Shown piece after piece: positions 1-11,416 of a DNA stretch of 64,000 bases. A model generated the notes under the pieces. That model saw nothing but the letters and a program-made list of their open reading frames with translations, ran no database searches and was not told the DNA's origin. Where the stretch lies: positions 78,740 to 142,739 of the forward strand of contig PDHQ01000079.1 in NCBI GenBank assembly GCA_003339415.1. Direction: 5' to 3'. Positions within the stretch are counted from its first letter, which is position 1, and every line of letters starts with the position of its first letter. The stretch is from Ophiocordyceps camponoti-saundersi (nom. inval.). Taxonomy: Eukaryota; Ascomycota; Sordariomycetes; Hypocreales; Ophiocordycipitaceae. Made by a program: the position numbers and the translations under genes.

Positions 1-590
1 CTTTGCGAGATGCTGGGCCTCGCGCTCCGCTTTTTTCCCCCCTCCTCTCCCCGACCCCGCTCCCCCCCCCTCCCTTCTCCCCCCCCCCCCTCCCTCCCCC
101 CCCCCCCCCCTCTTTTTTTTTTCCGCACCTCTTTTTTATCCTCACTCATGTCAAACGCACTCGCGCTGCCTCCTCTTCCTCCTATTTAAGCAGACCGTCG
201 AACCTTACAGCGCTCGAGACCTGCAGCCGCCACCTTGCAACTGCATCTCGCCTGCACGCACGCTCGTGCTTTCGTCTCTCCTCCCCCCCCTCCTCTCTCT
301 CGCTCTCTCCCCTCTCTCTTCTCCCCCCCTCTCCCCCGTCTCTCCCATTACTGTCTATCTACGTCTCGCCAGTCCACACTCGACTTCGACGCCCGCACCC
401 CGCCCCCCCCCCCTCCCTCCTTTCACGGGCCAGCTTTCTGCCGCTCCTTGTCCTTCCTTCCTAACCGGCCGACCGCCATCCACCCCCCTTCCAGATCACG
501 ACCGAAAAGCTGGATCTGCCGTCCGTCTCGGAAGTGCAGAGTGGACCGTCGGACGTGCCATATCTCATCGCTGCTCAGCGTTCTTCGTTT
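1..590 (+). promoter_or_regulatory. pyrimidine-rich upstream/leader region of stuA
   Basis: This stretch is dominated by C and T runs (for example 53-122 and 285-345) with no recognisable protein. Pyrimidine-rich leaders are common in front of fungal developmental regulators. The only ATG before 591 is the one at 148, which opens a short upstream reading frame. The exact transcription start and any leader intron cannot be fixed from sequence alone. Confidence 0.5.
148..189 (+). promoter_or_regulatory. 13-codon upstream ORF in the presumed stuA leader
   Basis: ATG at 148 is followed by 12 sense codons (leucine- and proline-rich) and TAA at 187-189. It is the only ATG upstream of 591. Mini-ORFs in the leader of Aspergillus nidulans stuA are reported to affect translation, so a similar role is possible here. 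Whether the mRNA includes position 148 is not known. Confidence 0.35.
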
Positions 591-2874
591 ATGAGTGCCG
601 ACAGATTGCCGTCCCTCCCTCTCCCTCTGCCGAGCCAGGCATACTCGTCGGGGACCTCGTCACCCCGCGTCAGCTCCATCGCCTCGCACGCTGGGTCGCA
701 GTCGTCCTTTACTTCGGCCGCCTCGTCCAACGGACCGAAGACGCCGTCCCCGACCCTGCCCGCCAACGCCATCTCCGCCGCGCCTTCAGGCCTTGTGGCC
801 TACGACGCTGCCGCCATGAACCAGAGCGCTGACATGTACTACCCTCAGCACATGTCGGCCGGGCAGGCCCCTCCGCCTCATACCGTCACCTCCGGCGCAA
901 TGACACACTACCAACAACAACAGCCGCCGCTGCTTCAGTCCGGTCACGCCCCGTACCCTCATTACGGCCAGTACGGCTACACCAACGGCCTGACCTCCCC
1001 GACGACCGCGACCGCCGTGTCCAATCCCATGACCGCCCCCCAAAACGTCCTGCCCCTACCCGGCGGCCAGGGCAACATGCAGAACCAGTACGCCGGCTTC
1101 GACACCACCGGCCAGCACCCGCCCCCGGGCATGAAGCCCCGCGTCACCGCCACCCTGTGGGAGGATGAGGGCAGCCTCTGCTTTCAGGTCGAAGCTCGTG
1201 GCATTTGCGTCGCACGTCGCGAAGGTATGCCTCCTTCGCCCCCTCATCATCGCCATGACTTTCCCTCCCCGTCGCCTTTTTAGCTTCTCTTGACTGACCC
1301 GCCATAGATAACCACATGATCAACGGCACCAAGCTGCTCAACGTCGCTGGCATGACACGCGGCCGACGAGACGGTATACTCAAGAGCGAAAAGGTCCGAC
1401 ACGTCGTCAAGATTGGGCCGATGCACCTCAAGGGTGTCTGGTATGCGGGCCCCCTCCCCCCTTTCCCACCCCCGGCCCGTTTGAAACGCACGTGGACCGG
1501 GCCGCCGCCAGGTGCTAAGACAAGAACAGGATCCCCTACGATCGCGCCCTCGACTTCGCCAACAAGGAGAAGATTACCGAGATGCTATACCCTCTCTTCG
1601 TCCAGAATATCGGCGCCCTCCTATATCATCCCAACAACCAGTCTAGAACGAACCCGGCCATGGCCGCGACCGAGAGACGGAAACAAGAGCAGAACCAGCT
1701 GCGCAATCCGCCGCCGCAGGGTCTGCCTTCCATCCAACAAACTCACCATCACCACCATTCCATGACGGGCCTCGCCGCTCCTCAGCCCTCGCTGCCGTCC
1801 CAGTCTCATGTCGCCCGCCCGCCGCTCGACCGAGCTCATACTTTCCCCACGCCGCCGTCGACCGCGTCAGGCGTCATCGGGAGCATGGCTCCCTCCGAGG
1901 GCTACGGCTGGCAAGGACAAAGCATGAACGGGTCTCAAGGTACGACTTTCCTCTCCATCTCCCCTTTTGCCATGTTGACCGGGACTCATTCCGTCGCTCT
2001 AGCTACGACGCCGCCTGGCACCTCGATGGCGAACATGCAATCGTACTCGTCGGCCGCGCCGGGATACGACAATACCCGCCAGATGTACAACGCATCGGCT
2101 TCGCAGCAGTCTCCGTACCAGGCGTCGGCCAATGGCACACAGGATCGAATGTACACGCAGAATTACACAAAGAGCGACATGGCCCCCCCTTCGAGCCGCC
2201 CGACAGCCGGCGGAACCCAGGGCGAGCAGCACGACGTGAAGCCGCCCAACGGCATCATGGCATCGGAGACGACGCAGCATCCGACCGGCGACGACGAGGC
2301 CGATCACGAGCACGACGCCGAGTATACGCACGACAGCGGTGCCTACGACGCTTCTCGCACATCGTACAACTACACGGCCCCGGGCGTCGGAGCCCTGGCC
2401 AACGACGGCAACATGTCGTCGGAGATGACGGGGTCGCCGAATCACCCCCCGGCGTCGGGACGGGCGACGCCACGGACGACGGCGCCTCACCAGCCCTACT
2501 ATCAGCATACCGGCTATACCACACCGCCGCGTGTGCCGTCTTCGAGCAGTCTGTACAATGTGGCGGGCAGCGATCGCTCGCAGCACGGCGGAGCCTCGAG
2601 CACAGACGTGTACGCGCCCGCCTCCGACATCGGTGGCTCTATCGCCAGCAGTTACGCATCGCAGTCGTCCATCATGAATGGCTCGACCGGAAGCCTCAAG
2701 AGGGGCCGCGACGACGACGACGATAACATGTCCCGCTCCACCGCCGACGGCTCCACCGGCATGGCTGGCCTCGAACTGAAGCGGCGAAAGACGATGATGG
2801 AGACGACGGTACCTCCCGTGTATGACGCCCTGAGTCGACCAGCATCGGCCATCGCAGCGCCTCCGCGACGTTGA
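591..2874 (+). CDS. stuA: StuA/Asm-1-type APSES transcription factor
   Basis: Fungal APSES (KilA-N-like bHLH) regulator of conidiation, cell pattern and development, acting in the nucleus. Exons are 591-1224, 1308-1440 and 1530-2874, with introns of 83 and 89 bp. Splicing restores the highly conserved APSES core, from about residue 183 to 295: [15 protein letters not shown], then [18 protein letters not shown], then [17 protein letters not shown]. The rest is Ser/Thr/Pro/Gln-rich. A basic patch (LKRRKT) near the C-terminus looks like a nuclear localisation signal. ATG 591 is the first ATG after the upstream ORF, and the frame stays open to a second ATG at 816 with a better Kozak context (GCCGCCATGA), so either could be used. 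A stop-free 63-bp segment at 1940-2002, bounded by GT and CTCTAG, may be a third intron, giving 682 instead of 703 residues. The family assignment is secure; the start is less so. Confidence 0.93.
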
Positions 2875-3952
2875 TCTCTACTCTTTCGGCCCAAAATCTC
2901 GCCCGTCGTCTCTCTTCGCCGCCTCCGCGGCATTCATCCCTCCTAATCTTCTTTCACCCAAGCGTGGTTCTGAATGGGTAATAATGTCCAGCGGTCATGC
3001 TTGACACGAGGCCTGCGGTGTCTGAAGACCGTTTTCTGCCTGTCTTTTTTTTTTACTGTCTTGTTTCTCAACGCTTCTGTTCTTTTTTCCTTGACTTCAC
3101 ATCTGTTCCTCCTGTCTTGTTCTTTCTGGTCTTTGTATTCGCCGTCGACTCATTGGCAAGCATCGTTGACGAGCTACGACGACTACCGATTCCATGTTAC
3201 CCCCGTTTTCCTTTTACGTTCAAAAACACACAAAAGTTGCCCTGTCATGGATGACACGGCTGATGAGTCACGCTTTGCATTGATGGACTTAATCATGGAA
3301 AGAGCGGCTTCAGCTTGCTGTTGTTTAGGCGTTCTTCACTTTGACAGCTCCGAGAAACGACACGAGTGCACGAGCGAAGAAGAAAAAGCGAACCTCCCCC
3401 CCCCCTCTCTCTCTCTCGCCTGTTACGATTCCCAGGCTGGAAACGACCGAGCACATTGTCGATGATGCGACTCGCCATTTTGGCTTTTTTACACAAGTTG
3501 ATTTCTCCTTTTCTCTTGCCACCAGAGGGGGGGCCCTTATTTCTGTTTTTTTTTTCCTTGGAAACGAAAGAGATGTCCGGAAGATGATGACTTTACGACC
3601 TGCCCGTTTTTTTTCTGTCTACGCCCACCGGTTCCGCCTCATTTTATCTTAACAGATCCTATCCCGTGCTGCCTGTTTTTATACATACAGAGCGCGCAGG
3701 AAAGGTGTACGTTTGAACGTGGCGACTCACCAGGTAACGATTTATGATATGACCAATAAAAAGCGTTTGAAGACCCTTTTTTTGGGGCGAGCGGAGGAGG
3801 GTTGGGAACTTTGGCTTGAATGGTCGAGCATGTGATGTCGGCACGGACATGGAGAACTGGGCATGACGTGCTGAAGGCACGGCGAAGAGACGGGAATGTG
3901 ACTGTCCAGAGGAGGAGTGGAAGAGCGTAGGCAACAACAGACATCATCAATA

Positions 3953-3976
3953 CACATACATACATACATACATACA
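3953..3976. repeat. CATA tetranucleotide microsatellite
   Basis: About six units of a CATA/TACA repeat in the upstream region of the coiled-coil gene. It is a simple sequence repeat with no coding content. Confidence 0.9.
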
Positions 3977-4274
3977 TTCATAATACTATGGAAACATGTC
4001 CATACTGTGCTTCCCTGCCGTGTCCCTTGGTCGGGAGACCTGATGATTTGGTGATGGACGAGCAAATGCCGATGGTGGGCCGTCGCCGTTGCCCTGGTGA
4101 CGAGTTGACGAGTAAACAACAGAGTGGTGGAGCTGCCCCACGAGGTACTTGTACAGGTACATTCGTGTCGCCCAGGGCGCGGGCGACGTGTTTCAAACCT
4201 GAACCTGCAATAAGACGAGACTGACGGGCGAGAGGGGCCGAAACAACAAGACAAGGCAAACGAGTGACGGAACG

Positions 4275-4295
4275 CGAGAGAGAGAGAGAAAGAGA

Positions 4296-4338
<43 letters not shown>

Positions 4339-4339
4339 A
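4275..4339. repeat. GA/AGA microsatellite in the presumed 5' leader
   Basis: An uninterrupted purine tract of GA with interspersed AAAGAG units ends about 50 bp before the ATG at 4393. It stays in frame with that ATG and would read as alternating Arg-Glu, but no upstream ATG opens that frame. It is best seen as a leader or promoter GAGA-type tract. Confidence 0.85.
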
Positions 4340-4392
4340 ACAACACACACTTGCTTCCCTCCCCCCTCCCCTTGCGCAGGCGGTCCGCGACG

Positions 4393-5726
4393 ATGGCATC
4401 GTCGCCGTTGCGAACGGTTCAGGAGCAAGACCTGAATCCTCGAACGCAGAGATGCGACGAAGGGCTTCGGCTTCGGCAAGTTTCGACCGCATCGGACGAA
4501 TCTTCGGCTTTTGTGTCGACGGTGGGCGAGACGAGCGCTTCGGAACAGGAGAACTGGCCGGCTTCCAAGGCGACGACGGAACAGGATAGTCGACCGGGTT
4601 CCAAGGCGTCGTCGAGACACAGCCGGGTGATATCGGGGACGGAACTTTCGCCTCTGCGGATCCTGACGGAGCAGAGGAGCTCGTCTCCCGAGATGACGGC
4701 GGGGACGCGAAGCCCGAGGCGGCTGATGCCGGAAAAGAGGTTCCCCGTCAAGATCAGCAGCGGGAACGACGAGGCGCAGATCAGGACGACAATGCTGCCG
4801 CCGACGACGGAGCCGGCGATCGCTCAGGAACATGGCGCCGGGTTGAGACGGGCTATGGTGATGCTCGAGGATGAGCATATCGAGGAGGCTGAAGGGGCGG
4901 AGGACGACGACGGTGACGACGATGGCGATGACGATGATTGCCGTCGTTCTCCTACGCCCGACGTTGTGGCGGCTGAGTCGGCGGCGGCGGCGGCGGCGAC
5001 GGCAACGGCGGATGAGCCGGCTTGTCCTGACGATACCATGATGAGCACCTTTAGCGCCTTCTCCGCCATTCCCAACTTGACGATGCTGGCTAGGCTGGGC
5101 CAGAGCCCGTCCAAGCTCGGACTCAGTCCACTGGCGGGTCGACGCGAGACGACGACGACGACGACGAACCTCCTTATGGACTTTACCGAGCAGATGCGCT
5201 TCCCGCAACCGTCTGCGGCGGGACGAGCCAACGCGTCGCCCTCACGAACGACGACGGCGACGCCGCTGCGGACGCCGGCCATGAACCTGCTCGACCTCGA
5301 GATGCCACCGATGCCGACGCCGCGCAGCGTGCCGACCATTACGCCCCGCGAGCTCGAGTCTCTCAAGTCGGGATTCCTATCCGACATAAGCTCTCTCAAG
5401 GCCTCGCTGAGCGGCAAGGAAGCCGAGGTGCAATCGCTGAAGGCGGCCGTCGGCGACGCGGAGAAGCGGGTGGGCGAGTCGCAGGAGCAGCTGCGGGAGG
5501 TTCGCGCCGTCGTCGAACAGCTCGAAGGCGAACGCGAGAGATGGGAGGCCAGGGGCCGGGACGTCGAGGCCGTGTTGGAAAAGATTCGGAGCGACATGCT
5601 GGCCGGCCAGGCCGAGCGCGATGAACTGGAGAGGAAGCTGGACGAGAGCGAGAAGAGGCGCGAGGCCGCCGAGATGCTCCACCAGGAGGCCGAGAGCAAG
5701 ATGGCCGGCATGAGGGCCGGTAAGGA

Positions 5727-5758
<32 letters not shown>

Positions 5759-6594
5759 GTCACGGCACCGGAAACAGGCCCCTCTCCCTTTCGGCCGCGG
5801 CGTCGAACAAGAACAGCGACGTGGAGGCTGCGGTCGAACACGTGGCGCGCGAACTCCACGCCCTCTACAAGACCAAGCACGACACCAAGGTGGCCGCCCT
5901 CAAGAAGTCGTACGAGGCCAGGTGGGAGAAGAAGGTGGCCGGGCTGGAGCAGAGGATCTCGGAGCTCTCGGCCGAGAGGGACACGCTCCGGCAGCAGCTG
6001 GCCGTCGCCACGACGATGACTTCTACCGACAAGAAGGAGGCCGAGGAGCTGAGGGCCAGGGCCGTCCGTGATAGCGCCTCCATCAAGGAGCGTGACGCGG
6101 ACGTCGATAGGCTCGAGGCTGTTGTCCTGACTGTCAGGCGCGATAACGAGGACTTGAGGAGGATGCTTGAGCTCGAGAGGGTTGAGAAGGGGGAGTTGGT
6201 AAGGTTGGCTGAGGAGATGATGAGTATGCAGAGTTTCGTCGGGGGACCAGCAGCAGCAGCAGCAGCACCACCACCATCCTCCTCCTCGTCATCATCTTCG
6301 TCGTCACAACCACACCCACCCTCATCATCATCATCATCTTTGAAAAAACCCCAACCGCAGGGTCTACGCCGACCCACGGAAACGGCAAAGACGCCCAACC
6401 GCCCTTCCTCATCCTCCACCGCCGCCCGCACCTCCGGCCTGAGGGCTCCCAATTCCGTCCTAAGGGGTGCGCCGCACGACAGGCTTAGGACCGGTGGCGG
6501 GAGCGGATCGGGGGGGAATCTGCCTAGGCCGCCTCCCAGGAGTGGCATCATGAGCTCTATTGAGAGGATGGGGAATTATAGGGGGGGAAGTTGA
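4393..6594 (+). CDS. coiled-coil protein, fungal TACC/Slk19-like (spindle or kinetochore associated)
   Basis: A single-exon gene for 733 residues. Residues about 1-320 are low complexity, with an acidic Asp run (around 170-185), an alanine run and Thr runs encoded by ACG repeats. Two long heptad-rich segments follow (about 325-450 and 475-620), starting at TITPRELESLKSGFLSD. The second contains the block ELHALYKTKHDTKVAALKKS, which is typical of the fungal protein group often named M-protein-repeat or fungal TACC (Pfam Fungal_TACC, formerly Kinetocho_Slk19). The C-terminal 120 residues are Ser-, Pro- and Arg-rich. Members bind spindle microtubules or kinetochores. ATG 4393 follows the GA tract and is the first ATG in frame. 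The coiled coil is certain; the TACC/Slk19 function is inferred from the remembered motif. Confidence 0.82.
5728..5757. repeat. ACG trinucleotide repeat inside the coiled-coil gene
   Basis: Ten ACG codons in a row encode a Thr run that separates the two coiled-coil segments. A shorter ACG run sits near 5150-5166. In-frame triplet repeats change length without breaking the frame, so the linker length may vary between strains. Confidence 0.85.
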
Positions 6595-6949
6595 AAAGAG
6601 GGTTGGGAAAAAATGCGTTATGAATTGGGGTTGTTGTCTTGGGTTGTCATGATGACGATGAGATGAGGTTTTACTTGTGAGATTATTCCCCCCTGTTTTT
6701 GTTTCCCCCCTTTCGACTTGATTCTCATGAGAGGGTTATGAATGCATTGGCCTTTTTTCTTGTCTTCTTGTCTTCATAACCGTTGTTATATGGTCTCTAG
6801 ATGAGGTAGAAGAAAGCTGTGAATTTTCTGTTCTCGGTGCAGTGGTATCTGAATCGCTCGCCTGACATTAAGACGCCCCTATCTTCCCACTTTCACCTCC
6901 GCCCCCTTTTTTCTCCTCTTCTTCATCTTCGTTGGATTCCCCCCCCCCT
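6595..6949. other. convergent 3' intergenic region
   Basis: The gap between the convergent coiled-coil gene (+) and amidohydrolase (-) is T- and C-rich. It contains nothing coding and should hold both 3' untranslated regions and polyadenylation sites. Confidence 0.6.
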
Positions 6950-8133
6950 TCACAAGTCATAAGCCTTCTTGGCGGTACCACCAAAGATCATGGCGCGATC
7001 GACGTCATCGAGCGTAGCCATCCAGCACATCTTGTCCACGACCTGTCGCCACTTGGGCCAGGCGTCGGCCTGCTCTCTATAAGCCTCCCCTTCGCCGTGA
7101 TGCTGACAGATGGGCCAATCGGAAGCGAAGATGATGCGACCCGGTCCGAAGGTGGCGATGAGGATGCCCAGCCAGGCGAACATGGAGCGGAAGATCTGCG
7201 ATGCCGGCTCGGAGCGTAGCGAGTCGGACATCTCGGAGAAGGCGCCCGAGAGCTTCACGTAGGTCCTTGGGGCTTTGCTCAGGGCGTACATTGCTGTTCG
7301 CCAGGCGTGGAAGGAGGGGTCTGAGCTTAGGTTGTAGATTGTGAGGTCGGGCTTGCAGAGGTGGTCTGTTTGGGGGTGGTTAGTGAGAGTGAGGCATTGT
7401 GGATGGGGGGAGACAGAGAGGGGGGGGGGAGAGGAGAGAGAGAGAGAGAGATGATATGCGCACTTAGAATAAAGGTGACTTTTTCGTCCTCGGGTACGCC
7501 TTCGTGCGCTCGACCGACCATCTCGACCAGCTCTTCTAGCTGCCGCTTCCCACGCCGATGCTGATCGACAGCAACCTCGAAGACAAAGCCCCTCTTGCCC
7601 AAAAGCTTCAAGCTCTCAATAAAGGCCGGTTCGAGCATGAGGCCGTGCTTCTTATCCTGAAGGAGGTACCGAAAGCCGCGAACCTTGGGCCAGGCCTCCT
7701 CGCCGGCCGCCTCGCGGACCTTGGCCAGGTACCTGTCCAGGGCGTCGGCGCCCTCGGGCATGGGAGCCCAGGGGACGAAGGCGAGGCAGAGGGCTGCTTC
7801 GGCGGCTTCGTGGCCCTCTCCATCGCGCGGTCTGCCCGTCGCCACGCGGCTGAAGAAGGATACCTCCTCCAGCGGTTCGGACCAGTCTTTGTCGTCTCTG
7901 TGAACCCTGTCGGCTTCGATGGCGATGAAGCCTAGGAGAGGCGGGGCGGGAAGGCCGGGTGGCTTCGTGGCCGTCAGGTATTCTTGGACTGAGTGCTGGC
8001 TTGCTAGCGCGGAGCTGGCCTTGCACCATGATAGGCTTGGCACTTGGCTTCCGGGCCAGAGGTGGACGTGGGCGTCGATGATGGGCAGGATGAGGTTCGA
8101 TTCAGGGGGGGTTTCTTCTTTTTGCGTGGCCAT
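6950..8133 (-). CDS. amidohydrolase family 2 (TIM-barrel metal-dependent hydrolase)
   Basis: Exons are 7464-8133 and 6950-7365 on the minus strand, with an intron at 7366-7463 (GTGCGC donor, CTAAC branch, CAG acceptor), giving 361 residues. The N-terminus holds the metal-binding DAHVHLW motif at about residue 20. Splicing creates NHLCKPDL, and the C-terminal FASDWPIC carries the late barrel Asp. Together these are the hallmarks of Pfam Amidohydro_2, whose members hydrolyse lactones or decarboxylate aromatic acids. There is no signal peptide, so it is probably cytosolic. The substrate cannot be deduced. The intron is filled largely by a CT-rich microsatellite. The start MATQKEE is the only good ATG before the HxH motif. 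Confidence 0.9.
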
Positions 8134-8952
8134 GATGAGCAGTGGGTAAAGGAGGAAGCTTGCGGTTTGGAGTGGACGAGTTGACAGTGAGGTTATGCTT
8201 AGAGTGTCTGATGGGGGAGAGGAGATGAGGGCGGGGAGGGTTCACCCCTGAGAGGAGCCGCTGGTAAAGGAGGGGGCTTATCGATAGGGGACCTCCCCCA
8301 ACCCACTGTCTTGTCTCCCACCAGCGGGGTGAGTTGAGCTGTCGATCGTGGAGCGATGACTAAGCGGACATGTTTATCACGACGACTTGGTGTCTTCCGC
8401 TGTGCATTCGGTTGTTGGTACTTGGGATAGAAAGCACGACGAATATTCAGTTTGCAGATATCTATACGATTATTCGGTAATTACTGACAGCTTCTCAGCT
8501 TATGGATATGTCAACTGATGGGAAAGCGTTGTCCTCTTCACGGCATCGGCTGTTGTCGTGTTTCAACCTCCCTCCTTTCTCTCTCGCCAACTACGACTGC
8601 TTGACGGCAGATAGACCACCATCACATCGTCGTAAGAGTCGTTTTCTGGTGGAAATTGCATCAAAGCAGGACGTAAAGACAGACTTGAGCCTCTTTTCTT
8701 CGCTCTGTATATAGTCGATTATACGTTTAACCCCGTCGGACCACCGGCCTGATCTATCCCTAAATCTGGACACAAAATATGAGTCTCGTCAAATGACGCT
8801 CTTCTGGAAAGTACGTGACGGGATATGTGTATTCCGCATAGGGAGAAAGATATCTTTGAGACCTAATAAGGAACCGGGTATAATAAAGACACCTTACTAG
8901 GACATTTACCGAACAGGTCATTGAACAAGCTCAACAATCAGCTTGGGCGGCA
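8134..8952. other. intergenic region, amidohydrolase promoter side
   Basis: No gene was recognised. Around 8200-8335 the sequence has several G4/C4 runs (AGGGGG, CCCCC) and an 8-bp inverted repeat (CCGCTGGT ... ACCAGCGG) spanning about 80 bp. These resemble stress-response-element or CreA-type sites for the divergent amidohydrolase promoter. The assignment is speculative. Confidence 0.4.
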
Positions 8953-10879
8953 TCATCTTGCCCGATGCCAAAACACACGTCCACCACCTATATTTAGCGT
9001 CACAGGGTCAAATATCGAACCATAACGGCCAAATCGTCTTAATACATTGCGATATTCACGCCAGCGCTCCTTGACCGTTTCGAAACAGTGTCTATTTTCC
9101 CCATCTAACTCGCAATTTACTCCCCATAACTCGCGGCTCACCTAAAGACACGAAGCTGTCAAGACGCACCTGACCCCCGCCCAGAACCCCAACTGGTCGC
9201 GTACTTGATCAAACTTGGCATTCGCAACCGGCTTGTTCTGTGTTGACGCTTGGACCATACTTCTCAACGCCTCACCCATGTTAAACTGCAGTTGGCCGTC
9301 AGCGTGCCGTTACTCCCATCACGACGGGATCGGTTCCACTCTACCCCTATACGCGACACTGGTCTTTTGAGACGGAGATTGACTCTCATATCTGACTCTG
9401 GAAGTCGCTGCGGTAGACGGCTTGATGGACGATTTGGTGGACGGCTCGGTGGTGGTGGTGGCTTTTTGGGTACTGATACCTTGCTAGCTTTCGACTGTTC
9501 CGATGCCGTTTGCCCAGCTTTCGCTTGTTTTGACCCAGATGTTGGATGCTGGACTTTTCTTTAGCAAAGTCCTGCTTCTCATCATCGGTGGTTGCTACAT
9601 ACCTCGTCAACTGTCGAAGGCTTGGAAGTCTATGAAAACCAGTCAGCAAGTAAACCAGCAGATTACATGACATGCTGCAACGCACACCATGTCCACCACG
9701 GCCTGTCTCGCCCTTCGTCTTCGGCTTACGCGTGGGCCCTCGTAAAGCACTGCAAGCCGAGCTGAGACTTCTTTTGCGACCGCCTTTCGCGTTGCACATC
9801 TTATTGAGGTAAGAGTCGTATTCGCTCTCCACGTTGGTGTAAGTCGCTTTATCCCCCTTCATGGTAACGCCTGCAAGTTGAGGCGCGCTGCCTCCGCCCT
9901 TCAGTTTGTTGTACTTATCTGGCCTGTAATCCCGGTTCGTCCAAACGGGTCTGTTGTCCCCCAAGTCCTGACCGGCCTTGATCTTTTGTATAATCGTCTT
10001 GTCTTTCATATCCTTGGCAGTCACTTGATAGGCGAATTCGACCTGTTCAAAGGGTATGCCTCCGAGAGCTGCCTGTTCCTTCTGAAAGACGAATCCCTTG
10101 ATCAGGCTGACCGAAGTCCCGAGAGAGGCCGGCAAGTCAACCATGTTCGGGGAAGCATGAATGACATATACCCATCTCGAGTCCGGATTGAGGTTCGAAA
10201 CAAGGATGCGGTGAAAAGCAACCTTTGCGCTGGAGCTCGTCGACACATATTGAGTCGTGTGCATGTTTTCACCTTTGGCCAGCCAATACAGGCTGAAGGC
10301 TTTCTGCTGATCTTCTATAGGTAACCTGGCATTCATCAACTGTTCCCTCGACGTGCGTGGGAAAAAACCGCCCGCCTCTCTGATCTGCTCCGGACTCCTA
10401 TGGTCGCCGCGGTAGACCCTGGAAGGCTGTCTCGCAACGCAGTGGACCGAGCCCGGCCTCTTACACTTGGACGTCATGAGCTTGCGCCAGAAGCCTTGGT
10501 GTTCGCTCTTCTCTTCCGGACTCAAGACCTGGCTGCTCCAGAAAGTATCCAGGTCTTTCTGGTTGACCGGACTTCTGACATCGCCGTACGTCCAGCTTAG
10601 ACGGGTTCTCCCGTCGACCGGACTTCCAGAGGTCGAACTCCCTTGGCTCCCGACCGCACTGGCACTCGAGTAATCGCTCAAGAGGAGAGAGGAGGGTCTG
10701 TCCACTTTGCCATCTTTGATTCCACGCTTGTGCTGGCTTCGGCGAGCGTTCGCGTCAGGGATGGAAGATACGGTTGAGAGGTTGTGAGGGGAGAGGCTTT
10801 CAGAGCTGTTTGTTTTGATCAAGGCAGCTTCTGTCTCGACCAAGATAACTGTCAGAGAAACAAGCGTTTGAAACTTCAT
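8953..10879 (-). CDS. heat-labile-enterotoxin-A-like secreted ADP-ribosyltransferase, multi-exon
   Basis: The first exon starts at 10879 with a signal-peptide-like N-terminus (MKFQTLVSLTVILV). Residues about 160-300 form an enterotoxin-A type ADP-ribosyltransferase domain: RVYRGD with the NAD-binding Arg, then the YVSTS motif, then a glutamate just before ALGGIPFEQV. The position two before that Glu is Gln, so the dyad reads QxE. Downstream the frame closes at 9386 through low-complexity sequence, but protein-like sequence in the same orientation continues to a TGA at 8953-8955. A good intron (9633-9690, CTGAC branch, CATAG acceptor) lies between, and at least one or two more splices must follow. 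Those junctions are uncertain, and part of the 3' half could be decayed. A TTTAAA box lies near 10945. Family members are numerous in insect-pathogenic Hypocreales and are secreted. The gene neighbours a secreted sphingomyelinase. Confidence 0.75.
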
Positions 10880-11416
10880 CTCGATGATAGACTCGTTGAA
10901 CAGTCGAAAGAATGATCCGCTTGTGGAAAAAGGGGTCTCAGCACTTTAAACATGGCATCGGCTCAGCAACTCTTTATGTCTGAAGCTCTCGATGGCAACG
11001 GCTTGCAAGTTGAGTTCTGTTCAGGCTATTGGTATGTGGCCGTAGTGTTTTCAGCCTTGTTAAGCGAGCTCGTCGTTGCTGTTTCTGTGCATCTTCGTTA
11101 CGCCTTCTAGAAGCATGTTATTGTTAGGGGGGAGCTCAGGGGCATCACGTCTATAGACACGTGATCTAACATATTCAGGGCTATATTTCTTGCTTATAAT
11201 ATGAACCAAAGACGACAGCGATCTTATAAGAGGCCGAGGAATAGCAGGCAGCAACTCATATGTAGGTATCTTGTTATTTCTCTCATCGTCTTGTAGCTGT
11301 TAGAGTGCATGGATGTCCCACAAAATAAACATGCCTCCCTTCTTGATATATCCACTCACGCGGATCCTGGATGCGACTCTATCTGGACTTACATTCGCAC
11401 TCACTTCTTCTCATTT
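10880..11416. other. intergenic region between toxin-like gene and sphingomyelinase
   Basis: The toxin-like promoter (minus strand, TTTAAA near 10945) and the 3' region of the sphingomyelinase share this gap. Reading frames here are short and unlike proteins. Confidence 0.5.

Larger units (their letters stand above)
2875..4392. other. intergenic region between stuA and the coiled-coil gene
   Basis: No protein with recognisable composition was found. The stuA-proximal half has T-rich runs typical of a 3' untranslated region. The distal half carries a CATA microsatellite and, just before the next ATG, a purine GA repeat, so it is probably the promoter and leader of the downstream gene. Reading frames on the minus strand here run antisense into the next gene and show repeat-driven composition. 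Confidence 0.6.

Noticed and set aside
1999..2586. 195-codon minus-strand frame inside stuA
   Set aside because: Antisense of the GC-rich Ser/Thr coding exon, with Arg/Val/His composition and no family resemblance.
4264..4392. In-frame Arg-Glu repeat extension of the coiled-coil protein
   Set aside because: No ATG opens it and the residues come from a GA microsatellite, so it is treated as leader.
3742..5208. 488-codon minus-strand frame opposite the coiled-coil gene
   Set aside because: Its Arg-rich composition and repeat-encoded Ser-Leu runs come from antisense reading of the GA and ACG repeats. It has no motif, and the plus-strand gene explains the region.
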